NCBI GenBank assembly: GCA_949752735.1
Contig: OX457037.1
Span: forward strand, 70,649,829-70,713,828
Length of the DNA stretch: 64,000 nt
Reading direction: 5' to 3'
Source of the DNA: Lumbricus terrestris
Taxonomy: Eukaryota > Annelida > Clitellata > Crassiclitellata > Lumbricidae
Shown here: in pieces, positions 36,570-47,249 of the stretch
Numbering within the stretch: the first letter of the stretch is position 1
Layout: each line of letters begins with the position of its first letter
Translations under genes and position numbers: made by a program
The notes under the pieces: generated by a model
Databases searched by the model: none
The model's input: the letters and a program-made list of their open reading frames with translations, nothing else
What the model was told of the DNA's origin: nothing

Positions 36570-36768
36570 TGTTGGACTTTATGACACTAGCGCTAAGTAA
36601 CGACTATATTTACTCTAAAGTTTAGGAGTCTTTGGCTCTTATTTCTCGCGTGCAGTTCTTGCCGGATAGAAGGAACAGGAAAGATGGCCAGTTTAAGTTT
36701 TGTATTACCGAGCAATTAATCTTATTAAATCCTATTATTTACTATGTGCTCAGCTTCGTTTCTTAACA
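36570..36768 (+). repeat. Copia 3' LTR
   Basis: A 199-bp segment from TGTTGGACTTTATG to CTTAACA, with TG...CA ends. It follows the purine tract AAGGAGGGG at 36561-36569, the primer for plus-strand synthesis. The partner LTR is not in the window. Confidence 0.75.
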
Positions 36769-36937
36769 AAAAGTACAGCTATTTTGTTAAGATGACACCT
36801 TAAAATGCTGTCATTGCAATGTGGAAATTCAAAAGTTTCTAATGGGTCAGAGAAAAAGTACAGCTATTTTGTTAAGATGACACCTTAAAATGCTGCCATT
36901 GCCATGTGGAAATTCAAAAAGTTTCTGGTGGGGAGTA
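36768..36937. repeat. Tandem duplication of about 84 bp
   Basis: AAAAAGTACAGCTATTTTGT occurs at about 36768 and 36853, and both copies continue to CATGTGGAAATTCAAAA-type sequence with few differences. It directly follows the copia LTR. Confidence 0.85.
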
Positions 36938-37607
36938 GCACATCCCTTCCCCATACCCCTCTCCTGCAGTTTCTGCGCTACGCGCATCACGAGCGTCCAA
37001 AGGACGCTCAATTGTCTCCACCCAGAAATCTCAATTCCCCCTAGAGGAAGGGGACTAGATAAAACACTGGGTGGTGGTGGTGGTGGTAGCAGTGTGCAGG
37101 GGTAGTAGGAGGCCTACTAGTTGTTGTTGATGCAGCATTTTTAGGCTAGTAGTTGTAGTTGCAGCTATGACAGTGCCAGCAGCCGCTGCAGTTGCCGTTT
37201 CACTGCGTTACAGTTTAAATAATAATTGTAGTAGGCCTAGTATGTTTTTATTACTATTTCGGTTTTTTAAATTGTCTTAATTGTTTAATTATATCAGCTA
37301 TTTTATAGTTATTATCGTCGTTCGTTCATTATGTAGTGTAACCAGGCCCGCCGAGAGGGGAGGGGCAAGGGGGTAAATGCCCAGGGGCCCGGCGACTATT
37401 AGGGGCCCGGAGGGTGCCCGGGCTACACTGAATTTAACATTTTCATATGTTGATTGCCGACTACGGGCCCAGCCTATTATCACTTATAGGCTAATGTGAC
37501 TTAGTCTATATATGCAAAGTTTATGATTTACTGAGTTTCACATACAGCCTAATATGACTGCCACATTATAACAACTCCTTAAGTTTCAAGCAACTGCCCA
37601 TTACCCT

Positions 37608-37945
37608 CAGGGCCGTGTTTAACATAGGTCCATTCGGTGCGGTGCACCGAATGCCCCTGAGCCGAGAGTTTTGTTGCCATTGGCCAACTGTCTTTTGCGA
37701 GTCTCAGTGTTACTTAAACCTTTTGTAAAAATCAATAACTGTAAGAAAACATTAATTTCACTAAGTTCACCGACGTTCCTTGCTTGCTTACTGACCAGCC
37801 AGAGCTGACAAACCACTTAGGCTAGCCTATTGAACAGCGGATTTTTTTGTAAAATAATGACTTATCTTGTAAGACTGTCGAACGGCGCTTTGCCCCTGCT
37901 ATAACACTTTGCACCGACACTCGAAGAGCCGTAAACACGGCCCTG
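37608..37945. mobile_element. Nested 338-bp hAT-type MITE
   Basis: Ends CAGGGCCGTGTTTA on both sides (inverted) and the perfect duplication ATTACCCT at 37600-37607 and 37946-37953. Lies inside the 37343-38647 element. Confidence 0.92.
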
Positions 37946-37957
37946 ATTACCCTAATT

Positions 37958-38115
37958 CAGTGGCGAAGACAAGGTGGAGGTTTGAAGGTTGAAAACCCAT
38001 TGGCTAAGGGGAAAAGTTTTAAAAAGGTTACTTGTCCATTTATAGTAGTCCTACGAAAAAAGCAAGCATCCGACCATAAACCCCTCACCATCATAAATTC
38101 CTGGCTACGCCACTG
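37958..38115. mobile_element. Nested 158-bp hAT-type MITE
   Basis: Ends CAGTGGCGAAGACAAGG and, from the right, CAGTGGCGTAGCCAGG. Duplication CCCTAATT (37950-37957) and CCTTAATT (38116-38123), one mismatch. It sits 12 bases from the previous MITE and its left duplication overlaps that MITE's right duplication. Confidence 0.85.
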
Positions 38116-39100
38116 CCTTAATTATCATTTTTTGCCAACTAACCCGTCCACTTTCGTCTCAGAACGCTCTTCTACTAAGATATGCTTTGGCCGTTTTAAA
38201 TAATAAGTAGGTCTAGGCTATGAACAAATCAATAAAATGATGAATTTCTCTAGTATAATTTTATAGGCTACTATAATATTAAAATAAACGGTCTTGCAAA
38301 ACATCCGGACAATTTTCCAGACGATGAAGAAAGAGCATTATTTTTAAAAATGCAATTTTAAGGTTCGCAGACAAAGTGGAGAATTATACCAGGATATTAT
38401 AAACGATTTTGCTGCAGTTTAAATCCAGAAAGGCTGCTGTTTGACTACCATAGGCTGTATTTGAAAATTAAGTTTTTAACACCAAGAACTGATTAAAATC
38501 ATAAATATGTGCATTATCGTTCATTCGTACCCACCCTTTTGTTATTTCTATTTGTTTTTTTAAATATTTGGTTTAAAAAGCATAAAGATAGTTAAGGGGC
38601 CCGTGCCTGCTCAACCCAGGGGCCCGGAATTTCTGTCGGCGGGCCTGAGTGTAACGCCATTGCAGTGTTTGCTGAAAAGTGTGTTTGTCTTACACGTGAT
38701 TCATTCGTCAAACTCTTTTTCTACTGTGGACACCGCTCTACCTTGAAGCAGCGCATTGTTTGAGCAAACAAAGTTTTTTTTGCTCTGATAGTTTCCTACA
38801 AAAGTGCAGATTCAATAAATAATTTATGTGTATGGAACAAACAATGCAGTTAACCAGTGCGTGGCTGCATTCCGCCACTGTATATTGGATTTTTCTTTTT
38901 TTTCACCGCACCATCACAAGTAGCCTACCACAACGAATATGATATAGGCTAAGTGCCACTGCCATCTCAACTCATGATAAGTAGGCAAGTGCAAAAGTGC
39001 CGTCATTTTCACATTTTCGTCCGGAGACAGGCTACTGTGTTGCTGGTGGTAGCAGTGCATGTAATAGAAGTCATAATCGTATCTTGTTGTTGATTACTAG

Positions 39101-39256
39101 CTAAAGGGGAGTCCAAGAAAAAGAGCTACATTGGAGATGGTCGAAATGATCAAGGTTTTGCATATGGAAGATAAAATCAATGCTCCAGCAAAAACGCTCT
39201 CCGGTGGACAGAGAAGAAAGCTCAGTGTCGGAATTGCCCTCATTGCAGGATCCAAG
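39101..39256 (+). CDS. ABCA3-like: ABCA3-like lipid transporter, exon 9 (ABC signature of NBD1)
   Basis: LKGSPRKRATLEMVEMIKVL ... KTLSGGQRRKLSVGIALIAG SK. LSGGQ is the ABC signature that completes the ATP site of the partner domain. Acceptor GATTACTAG, donor GTAAAC. Phase 0 to phase 0. Confidence 0.97.
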
Positions 39257-39617
39257 GTAAACATTCGCAAACACGCACAAACATTACTTGTATATCCACC
39301 TTGAAAAAGTAAGAAGTTCAATTGTTGATGACGTCTTAACATTAATTTTTGTAATATAGGGGCCTATCATCTAAAATTTAAGATGATACGTTGAACAAGT
39401 TGGCTGATTTTTTGTCTCTTGGCTGTTTTGTCCATTGTAAATTTAATTATAGGCTAAAGCTAAACATGATAATAGATTACCGCACATCATTCCATTTTTT
39501 TGGTTTTATTGTCACATATGGTGGCATGCCAGTCTGATCGCCTTACTTTCTATCTTGCATAGGCTGCAGGAAATTAAGCCTTCATGTATGAATTCGGGTG
39601 TTACAATATTCTTACAG

Positions 39618-39828
39618 TTTGTGATTCTGGATGAGCCGACGTCTGGCATGGACCCAGAGTCGCGCAGACAGACATGGGACATTCTACAGAGCCAGAGAAA
39701 GGACCGGACGATGCTTCTCTCAACACATTACATGGACGAAGCCGATATACTGGGTGACCGCATAGCCATCATGTCCAACGGAGAGATACAGTGCTACGGG
39801 ACACCCATGTTTCTCAAAAATAAATACG
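39618..39828 (+). CDS. ABCA3-like: ABCA3-like lipid transporter, exon 10 (Walker B and H-loop)
   Basis: [20 protein letters not shown] (Walker B with the catalytic Glu, then the D-loop), [20 protein letters not shown] (H-loop His) and the NBD end [17 protein letters not shown]. Acceptor CTTACAG, donor G/GTAGGA. Phase 0 to phase 1. All NBD1 catalytic motifs are intact, so this is not a pseudogene by sequence. Confidence 0.97.
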
Positions 39829-39922
39829 GTAGGAAATTCTCAGCTACCGTTAATCATCTGTCGAATGTTGCTATGCATCTTCGTCTTCAGTGTTATCAAT
39901 CGCATGGTCTACAATCACACCC

Positions 39923-40065
39923 CAACCACCACCACCACCACCACCACCACGAACACCACCAACACAACCACCGCTGCCACTAACACCAACACCACTACCG
40001 CCGCCGCCACCACTACCAACAACACCGCCGCACCACCTCCAGCCCAACCACCGCCACTACTATTC
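39923..40065. repeat. CAC/ACC-rich simple repeat
   Basis: Impure CCA triplets at the start of intron 10. The His- and Pro/Thr-rich frames are artefacts. Confidence 0.9.
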
Positions 40066-40242
40066 CACCATAGGGTTGAATAGCAATCTGTCCAATTGCT
40101 CATGATTCTCTAGCGTGTAATTTCGGATCTGAATGTAGGTAAACTTCCGGTTCGCTCGCTTTGCTAATTTGGAATTCTTATAATCATAGGCTAGGCCTAC
40201 GAACGAGTAGTTTTTGACAGTTAACTTATAATTGTGTCCAGA

Positions 40243-40352
40243 GCGTAGTGGTGTAGTGGGTATTTCGTCGCCTTGCAGCCGGAGAGTTAAAGATTCGAAT
40301 CCACCTCAAGCCGCAGCGTAGTGACCTTGGGCAAGTCCTTCACTCAAAATTG
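40243..40352 (+). mobile_element. tRNA-derived SINE head
   Basis: A-box-like TAGTGGTGTAGTGGGTA and B-box-like AGATTCGAATCCAC, about 30 bases apart, then GTGACCTTGGGCAAGTCCTT. That last block is shared with MIR/L2-type SINE tails. LINE coding sequence starts right after it, so the two are either separate insertions or a fused transcript. Confidence 0.7.
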
Positions 40353-41585
40353 CTCAGCGTTTTTTGCTGACGACTCGAATATCTTCGTCTCTCACAAGTC
40401 CTATGATGAGTTATTCCGGATCCTTAATGAAGATCTTGTGCTTGTATCAGAATGGTTTAGAGCTAACAAACTATCTTTAAACTTGACAAGGACTAACTAC
40501 ATTCTCTTCTGCTCTCATAGGAAAACAATTATTCCTAATTTAACAAGTAAGGTCAACATAGACACTATTAACATTCCTCAAGTAAAGGAGGTAAAATTCC
40601 TTGGTGTCTCTGTGGACCAATATCTGACCTGGAACAGACACACAGAACACATTGCTCTAAAATTAGCTAAAAAAATATAGAAATAATAACAAGAATATCC
40701 TACCTGTTACCTAGAAGTATTCTGCTTACCTTATACTATTCTATGGTTTATCCATATTTATCCTACTGCAACATGATATGGGCATCAAGCTATAATTCTC
40801 GACTCCAGAGAATTATCGTTTTGCAGAAACGAATCGTTAGAATAATAGCTGGCTTTCCTTATAACTCACACTCAGAACACCTATTTACTCAACTTTGGAT
40901 TCTAAAAGTCTTACAAGTTAAACAACTACAGATGTGGGAATTTATGCACCGTTATACTTATAACACATTGCCTGTTTCCCATGCCAACTTCTTTAATCTA
41001 GCTTCGGACATCTACTCCTACCACACGAGAAACCTTGACTCATACAGAAGTGCACCTGCTCGTACTAACTCAAGGAAATTTTCGATCAAATGCACAGGTC
41101 CAAGGGAGTGGAATAGAATTCCTCAAAATATTCGTAGCAACCCTAACCTTAATTCCTTTAAGCATCAATTGCGTTCGTGGTTAATTGGACTGAAGTATTA
41201 GCTCATTCCACTCTTTATCTTCACTCTGACTACTTCCCCATATACAGTAACAGCACTTCTATTCCACTCTTTTCTTTTTGTTTCTAGTTAAGGTTTATTT
41301 CGTTTTATTCCTTTTCTTAGATTAACAGCACCATGTTGTCTAGACTGGGAATCTTTATGTTTTTAGTTAAGACTGCATCATGTGTATTTCCAGATTGTAA
41401 ACACTTGCATGATACTTGCTTATCTACCATCTTGAATCTGAAAGCGTGCATAGGTAGCCCTACCAGTGGGACTTATAATCCCTTCTTGGTTTTCGGTTGT
41501 AACCAACTGTTTTGTATATATACTTCGCAAAAATGTTTTTCTTGATCTTGGTGCAATAAAATTGATGGTTATGGTAATGGTTAAG
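40353..41585 (+). pseudogene. LINE reverse transcriptase, C-terminal half and 3' UTR
   Basis: Begins at the catalytic FADD (FADDSNIFVSHKSYDELF), then KVKFLGVSVDQYLTWNRHTE-like palm/thumb sequence. After a shift at 40680 it continues with YPYLSYCNMIW and ends GLKY at 41200. The 3' UTR ends AATAAAATTGATGGTTATGG near 41585. Same family as the LINEs at 8.6-10.8 and 42.7-44.0 kb. 5'-truncated, dead. Confidence 0.88.
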
Positions 41586-41610
41586 TATTGCACAAAGCTA
41601 TTTTATGCAG

Positions 41611-41860
41611 GAGTTGGATATCACCTTACGGTAGTGAAGACGTCTAAATGTGATGTGGATCAACTGCGTGACATAATAGAGTCGCAAATTCATTCGTCTC
41701 ATATGGTTAGCAATGAAGCTGAGGAGGTTACGTTCCTTCTGCCGAGTAGAGAGGCTTCGAAATTTGAGAGACTTTTTGAGACGCTTGAGACAGATGACAA
41801 AACCCTCGGCATCGTTAGTTTCGGAGTTTCGGTGACGACAATGGAAGAAGTCTTTCTCAG
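41611..41860 (+). CDS. ABCA3-like: ABCA3-like lipid transporter, exon 11 (post-NBD1 domain)
   Basis: GYHLTVVKTSKCDVDQL ... VTFLLPSREASKFERLFE ... LGIVSFGVSVTTMEEVFLR: the regulatory domain that follows NBD1 in ABCA proteins, with its SFGxSxTTMEEVFL hallmark. Acceptor TTATGCAG, donor GTCAGT. Phase 1 to phase 2. Confidence 0.96.
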
Positions 41861-42376
41861 GTCAGTCTTTGCATAGAATACATTTCTGTATGCGTGGGCT
41901 TTTCCAAATTGATGAATATTATTCATGAGCTTGAGAAGTGGATGCGGTCGGTTTTTTGTTGCGCTATGTTTCTGAATCGTCAAAAATCAGTGGTGGGACT
42001 CACTAAAAGTGAGATAACTTTGTTCTGTTTAAAATATTTTGATGAAATTTGGCCATTGAACGTAAAATAATATTAAGGATTGCCTTTAACCGAGAAATTT
42101 TATTTAAAAATTCCTTTGTTTCCAAAATATTGACAACAGACTTAAGGAGTTCTATTTTGACCAACCCTGCGTACGAAAGATGTCCTTAAAATCAAAATTG
42201 TATTTATGCCTCTGACAGTTTCCCTGTAGCCTAGGCCTATACAGTAAATGTTAGATTTTTCTGCATGCGTTGCTCCAACACCCATTCGATGATTGACCCA
42301 GTTTTGATGTTGTCAATGGTAGCAGGTTACGATGCATATCTACATTACGCGAATCGTTGCTCTTGTTTGAACACAG

Positions 42377-42456
42377 AGTAAAGCATTCGTCTACACTGGA
42401 AGGTGGACCAAGGACAAGCACAGTGGTCGATGCAAATATACAAGAGAGCTCTTTAC
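42377..42456 (+). CDS. ABCA3-like: ABCA3-like lipid transporter, exon 12 (80-nt linker exon)
   Basis: No search for long frames would show this exon; I found it because exon 11 ends in phase 2 and exon 13 starts in phase 1. The bases 42377-42456 begin by completing Arg, then read VKHSSTLEGGPRTSTVVD ANIQESSL and end one base into an Arg codon. Acceptor GAACACAG, donor GTTAAG. The position fits the variable linker after FLR in ABCA proteins. Sequence similarity is weak there by nature, so the call rests on phases and splice sites. Confidence 0.72.
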
Positions 42457-42525
42457 GTTAAGTTCTTTCCTTTGTATTAATTTCGTGCTGATGACAGTCA
42501 GCCAGACTAGATCCTTCATGTTTAA

Positions 42526-42690
42526 ATACATACATACATATATACATACATGCATACATACATACATACATACATACATACATACATACATACATACATA
42601 CATACATACATACATACATACATACATACATACATACATACATACATACATGCATGCATGCATGCATGCATGCATACATGCATACATACA
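42526..42690. repeat. (TACA)n microsatellite
   Basis: TACA repeats with a TGCA-rich patch at its end. Followed without a gap by LINE coding sequence. Confidence 0.97.
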
Positions 42691-43985
42691 TTGGAGTACC
42701 TCAAGGCTCTATCCTTGGTCCCCTCCTGTTTTAAATTTACATTAATGATCTTCCAAATTCAACATCCATTTTATACTATATGCTATTTGCAGATGATTCT
42801 AATGTATTTTTATCGCATGCCTCCTATGACCAGCTCTTCCAACTGGTCAATCATGAATTAACATCAGCTAGTGACTGGTTTAAGGCAAACAAACTTTCGT
42901 TAAATCTATCTAAAACTAATCATATCATATTTCGTTCAAATAAAAAACCAATACCCATGACAGATAATGAACTAATTATTGATAACCAAATTATTCCTCA
43001 AGTCTACACGACAAAATTCCTAGGCGTTCATATTGACCAGCACCTAAAATGGAAAGTTCATTTAGATGAAATAAGTTTAAAAAAATCAAAAGGCATAGGC
43101 ATTATTAAGAGAGTCTCTTACTTGCCCCCTCTCATGTGCTAACTAACCTTTATTTCACCCTAATCTATCCTTACCTTACACACTGTAATTTAATTTGGAC
43201 TTCTACCTACGATTCCCATCTCCTTGCCTTAAGGATACTGCAAAAGAAAGCCATAGGAGTAATTACTAAATCCACTGTTAACTGTCATACTGGACTGGTC
43301 CCCTATTTGCTGAACATAAACTCCTAAATATTAAGCAGATAAGATTTGAACAGACATAATTATCAGTTTATGTATCGATACACCAATAACCTTCTCCCCT
43401 CTTCCTTCGCCTCCTACTTCTCTCCAACATTGCATCCTAGACTCATTAGAGGTAATAGAGAATTCAGTATTATTTTTGCAAAGACAAAATGTTCGAAAAT
43501 TCTCCATTAAATTCCAAGGCCCTCTCATATGGAATAATCTCCCAATAGACATTCGAAAGGCAACAACCTTCACTCATTTCAAACATATCTTACGTGTGTG
43601 CACAATGTGCTGTTTTACTTAAAATAGTATGAGAAATTACTCATGCTATGGATAGTTTATTTTTTCTCTCTCTTTTGAAGAGTTTTTTTCTTTCCTGTGT
43701 TTTTCCTGTTGTGATTGCTTCTGTTTCTATAAATTGTCTTTTTGTTTCTTGTTTCATAGTTAAGTAAATTTGATGCATTCTAATGTTCCCTACAGGTTTA
43801 CTACTCACTGTTCATTGTCTTATTGCAATTCTCTATTGTGTTTAGGCCTCCTACCTAGCGGGACTTGTCCCTTTTGGTGTGCCTATTGCTTCCACGTTAT
43901 TATTCTGCATACTCTATATGTGAATTTTGCTTAATTCTGATTATGTTTAGGCCTACTTAGTTACATGTTTGTTATATGATTGAAA
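42691..43985 (+). pseudogene. LINE reverse transcriptase fragment flanked by TACA arrays
   Basis: Starts inside the RT at GVPQGSILGPLLF-like sequence (with a stop), then INDLP, LFADDSNVFLSHASYDQLF, KFLGVHIDQHLKWKVHL and YPYLTHCNLIW. Worn C-terminal pieces go to about 43620. A 3' UTR follows to about 43985, then the second TACA array. It has several shifts and stops. Close kin of the LINE at 40.4 kb. Confidence 0.85.
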
Positions 43986-44009
43986 TGGTAAAAAAAGTCT
44001 AATATCTAA

Positions 44010-44722
44010 TACATACATACATACATACATACATACATACATACATACATACATACATACATACATACATACATACATACATAGATGCATACATACATAC
44101 ATACATACATGCATGCATACATACATACATACATACATACATACATACATACATACATACATACATACATACATACATACATACATACACGCATGCACGC
44201 ATGCACACATGCATACATACATACAATGTATGTATGCATGCATGTATGTATGTATGACATACATACATGCATACATGGATACATACAATTCCATACATAC
44301 AATACATACAAACATACATGTATGACATACATACATGCATACATACATGCATGCATACAATTCCATACATACAATACATACATACATACATGTATGACAT
44401 ACATACATGCATACATACATGCATACATACAATTCCATACATACAATGCATACATACATACATACATGTATGACATACATACATGCATACATACATACAT
44501 ACATGCATACATACATACATATATACATACATACATACATACAATTCCATACATACATACATACATACATACATACATACATACATACATACATACATAC
44601 ATACATACATGCATACATGCATACATACATACATACATGCATACATACATACATACATACATACATACATACATACATACATACATACATACATACATAC
44701 ATACATACACCCATACATACAC
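44010..44722. repeat. Large (TACA)n array with higher-order repeats
   Basis: About 710 bp. Between about 44220 and 44545 the simple array becomes a longer repeat of about 70-75 bp that carries ATGTATGACATACATACATG and CATACAATTCCATACATACA words, in about four copies. Frames on both strands are artefacts. Confidence 0.95.
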
Positions 44723-44730
44723 TGGCAACG

Positions 44731-44862
44731 GCGTTCCCACTGCTCTCGAAAATCCTGGCTTGCGTTCCCACTGCTCATCATGATGGAACTCTAAAACACG
44801 TGCATTTCAATAAAATTCTTCGTCAGCGTTCCCACTGCTCCTATCCAGCGTTCCCACTGCTC
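44731..44862. repeat. Four copies of GCGTTCCCACTGCTC
   Basis: The exact 15-mer occurs at 44731, 44762, 44826 and 44848, all on the same strand, with irregular spacing (31, 64 and 22 bases). I see no inverted partner. It could be a subterminal repeat of an unrecognised transposon. Confidence 0.85.
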
Positions 44863-45351
44863 ACCCAAACGACTTTAACCGCTGCCTAAATGTAAACATA
44901 CGAGGGGGTAATTGCGGGATCCAATGTCCTACGGTGGGTAATCGTCGGGAGTAATGGCAGAAGGTAATGGGCCGGAGTGTGATGTCGTAGACCCGTTTCA
45001 AACGTGGATAGTCTAGCTTATGATTGATTTGTTTCATGCATCTTTCCAAGTCAGATATCAGAATCTAGACAGTGCATATCTTCCAAAACATCTTTGCAAA
45101 TCTAAATAGCTTCCAGACACTCAGCGCGCGTTGGTCCTCACCAAATCAATGGGTTCTTGGTTGTCTCGAAATCTCAAAACCACATTTCTTGTACTAGGAC
45201 CACCAACGACCATCACTGACAGCTCAGGCTGTTACGAATTATACATGCAACAGCATACGTGTAAACAGCATTACACCACATAACATGCCATTAATTTTCT
45301 TGCAGAAAGTTGATTTCAGCATTTTGCTAAAGGTTTGATGATGAATTTCAG

Positions 45352-46231
45352 GTGCTGAGGTGCAATATCAGAAGGAGACCGGTTGGAAACTGGAGAATCT
45401 TCAGCTACGTGCCATGATCTACAAGCGATTAATTCATTCAATTCGCAACTATTTCCTTACATTGGGTCAGATTCTGATTCCAGCTCTTTTCACCATACTC
45501 GCCTGCTGCGCCCTTTTGAACATGTCAAGTGATGATAGCATCGTATCTCTAACCCTTGACCTAACCCCTTTCGAAAATCCAATCACACCATACGACGTTC
45601 TAAACCAATCCGTGAACGCACAGAGACTGGCCCTTTGCTATAAAGCTAGTGTGTCAGGTCAGAGTGAACCTGTCTTCCTCAATGACGAACCGGGCTACAC
45701 CACAATGGATGACTATCTGCTAAGGATCATGAAACATGATAAAGACCAATTCGTCAGGAAGTACGAGATCGGCGCTACTATAGAAGAGGATTCCGAAGGA
45801 ACATTTAATATTACTGGGCTTTATAACAACCAAGCGTACCACACGATGGCCATTTCCTTATCGTACCTGGGAAACACGTTGATGAAATGCTTTGGCAACA
45901 AGGACTACCAGATCGTAACCATCAACCACCCACTTCCAAAGAACTCCTCGAAACAGGCTTTAGATAGCGCCATTGAGCGAAATTTCAAAGGACTTGGTTT
46001 CATCATAATTGTGTCTTTCGGGTTGGCCATGCTCTTCGCTACTTTCCTTGTCTTTCTGATAAAAGAACGAAATTCGGGAGCCAAGCTCAGTCAACTCGTG
46101 AGCGGAGTTAGACTACGTAATTTCTGGTTGGCAACATTTATTTGGGATTACGTCAACTACTTTGTTCCGTGTTTATTAATCATTATCATCATCCTCGGCT
46201 TTCACCACGATGGCTACTGGCAAAATTCTTG
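45352..46231 (+). CDS. ABCA3-like: ABCA3-like lipid transporter, exon 13 (880-nt exon, extracellular domain 2)
   Basis: Encodes the first span of the second half (NYFLTLGQILIPALFTILAC), the whole second extracellular domain including FNITGLYNNQAYHTMAISLS (the conserved FNNQAYH block), then GLGFIIIVSFGLAMLFATFL, a SGVRLRNFWLATFIWDYVN loop and another span (FVPCLLIIIIILGF). Acceptor AATTTCAG, donor GTGAGT. Phase 1 to phase 2. At 880 nt it is several times longer than all other exons here. Confidence 0.96.
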
Positions 46232-46526
46232 GTGAGTATTTTAACGAAATATGCGTTTGTCAAACTAACTCATCTTGATCCGTTTGGATCTAAATGTTTA
46301 ATTTGAGTAAGAGTAAAACTTAATAATTCAAATGTGGCGTCAGGGCCGAATTTACTTTGGTGGAGGCCCATGTGCACCGCTATGGTGGAGGCCCAATGGA
46401 CATAGGATACCGTAAATAAAAAAACCAAATTATTTTTAAATTCATCAATATGAATATCTGATAACGGTTTCTGTACTATGAGATTTAAGTCTCGAAGTAG
46501 TGCCTGTATTCTCATACAGGCATACC

Positions 46527-46529
<3 letters not shown>

Positions 46530-46595
<66 letters not shown>
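46530..46595. repeat. (TA)n microsatellite, integration site of the Ty3/gypsy element
   Basis: TA repeats end exactly where the LTR begins. The matching TA tract resumes at 53901, so the retrotransposon integrated into a TA microsatellite. The target duplication cannot be told apart from the repeat. Confidence 0.95.
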
Positions 46596-46599
<4 letters not shown>

Positions 46600-47191
46600 G
46601 CGGTCGCCTCCACAAGGCCGAGCAGCGACATCTGGTCATCTTCAGCACCACATCAACAACATCACGGTGACCACTTCAAACGACGCCTGCTGTGAGAACT
46701 CGCCGTGGGCAGAACATTTACGGACCTGAAGAGAGGGAGGGCACCTAAGTGATTCGACTGGGGGTCTGCTATCAGGGCATGGGTAACATTTGACCGACCG
46801 ACCTAGGCGGCAGTAACGGACCCTGCGACCGACTTGAAAGACACAATTAGCCTTTGACTTTACCCCAGAACGAATCGCCACCTCTGGCGTTACCCCACCA
46901 CGCTGGGGTATATAATCGGCGCGCCACCTGGAATCGGGGCGCTCTCGATATGATCACAGACACGTAACATCGTCGAACAAGATTGAATCAACGGTCATAA
47001 ATTCAACAGAGAGGAAGAGCGGCCAAAGGACCGGGATTCTGTTAAACTGATCGCCGTAGTCATAGAATATTGATATCGTATAATAACCGTCATTTATTAG
47101 TAATCAATAAAACCAACAAAACCATCCTCTCTTCTTCGAGTTTGAACATCGTGGCGCGATTTTGAGCACAAGGCTAGAGTCGGCCACGACA
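46596..47191 (+). repeat. 5' LTR with TATA box and polyadenylation signal
   Basis: Starts TGTCGCGGTCGCC, ends GGCCACGACA. TATATAA at 46909-46915 is a likely promoter and AATAAA at 47106-47111 a likely poly(A) signal. That order gives a U3 of about 340 bp, and R and U5 in the rest. The minus-strand frame inside is not a gene. Confidence 0.92.
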
Positions 47192-47212
47192 TTCTGGTGG
47201 CAGCGGTGGAAC
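47192..47212 (+). promoter_or_regulatory. Primer binding site region
   Basis: TTCTGGTGGCAGCGGTGG directly follows the 5' LTR, where a tRNA 3' end would pair to prime minus-strand synthesis. I do not assign the tRNA. Confidence 0.7.
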
Positions 47213-47249
47213 GAAGAAGAAGAGGAGTTCGACACGGGCGAACAGGACT

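Larger units (their letters stand above)
37343..38647. mobile_element. hAT-type transposon, 1305 bp, hosting two smaller MITEs
   Basis: Ends CAGGCCCGCCGAGAG and, from the right, CAGGCCCGCCGACAG. Subterminal AGGGGCCCGG words. Perfect duplication AGTGTAAC at 37335-37342 and 38648-38655. No transposase is seen. It lies in intron 8. Confidence 0.9.

Noticed and set aside
36890..37105. Small protein with Gly-rich end
   Set aside because: Sits on repeat sequence after the copia LTR and ends in a GGT microsatellite; no homology.
42526..44783. Long frames on both strands (His-Thr-Tyr and Cys-Met-Tyr-Val repeats)
   Set aside because: They are the translation of a TACA/TGTA microsatellite; all frames are open because the repeat has no stop.
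46642..46881. Minus-strand gene in the LTR (also at 53315-53554)
   Set aside because: Both copies are inside the LTRs, on the strand opposite to the element, with no domain.
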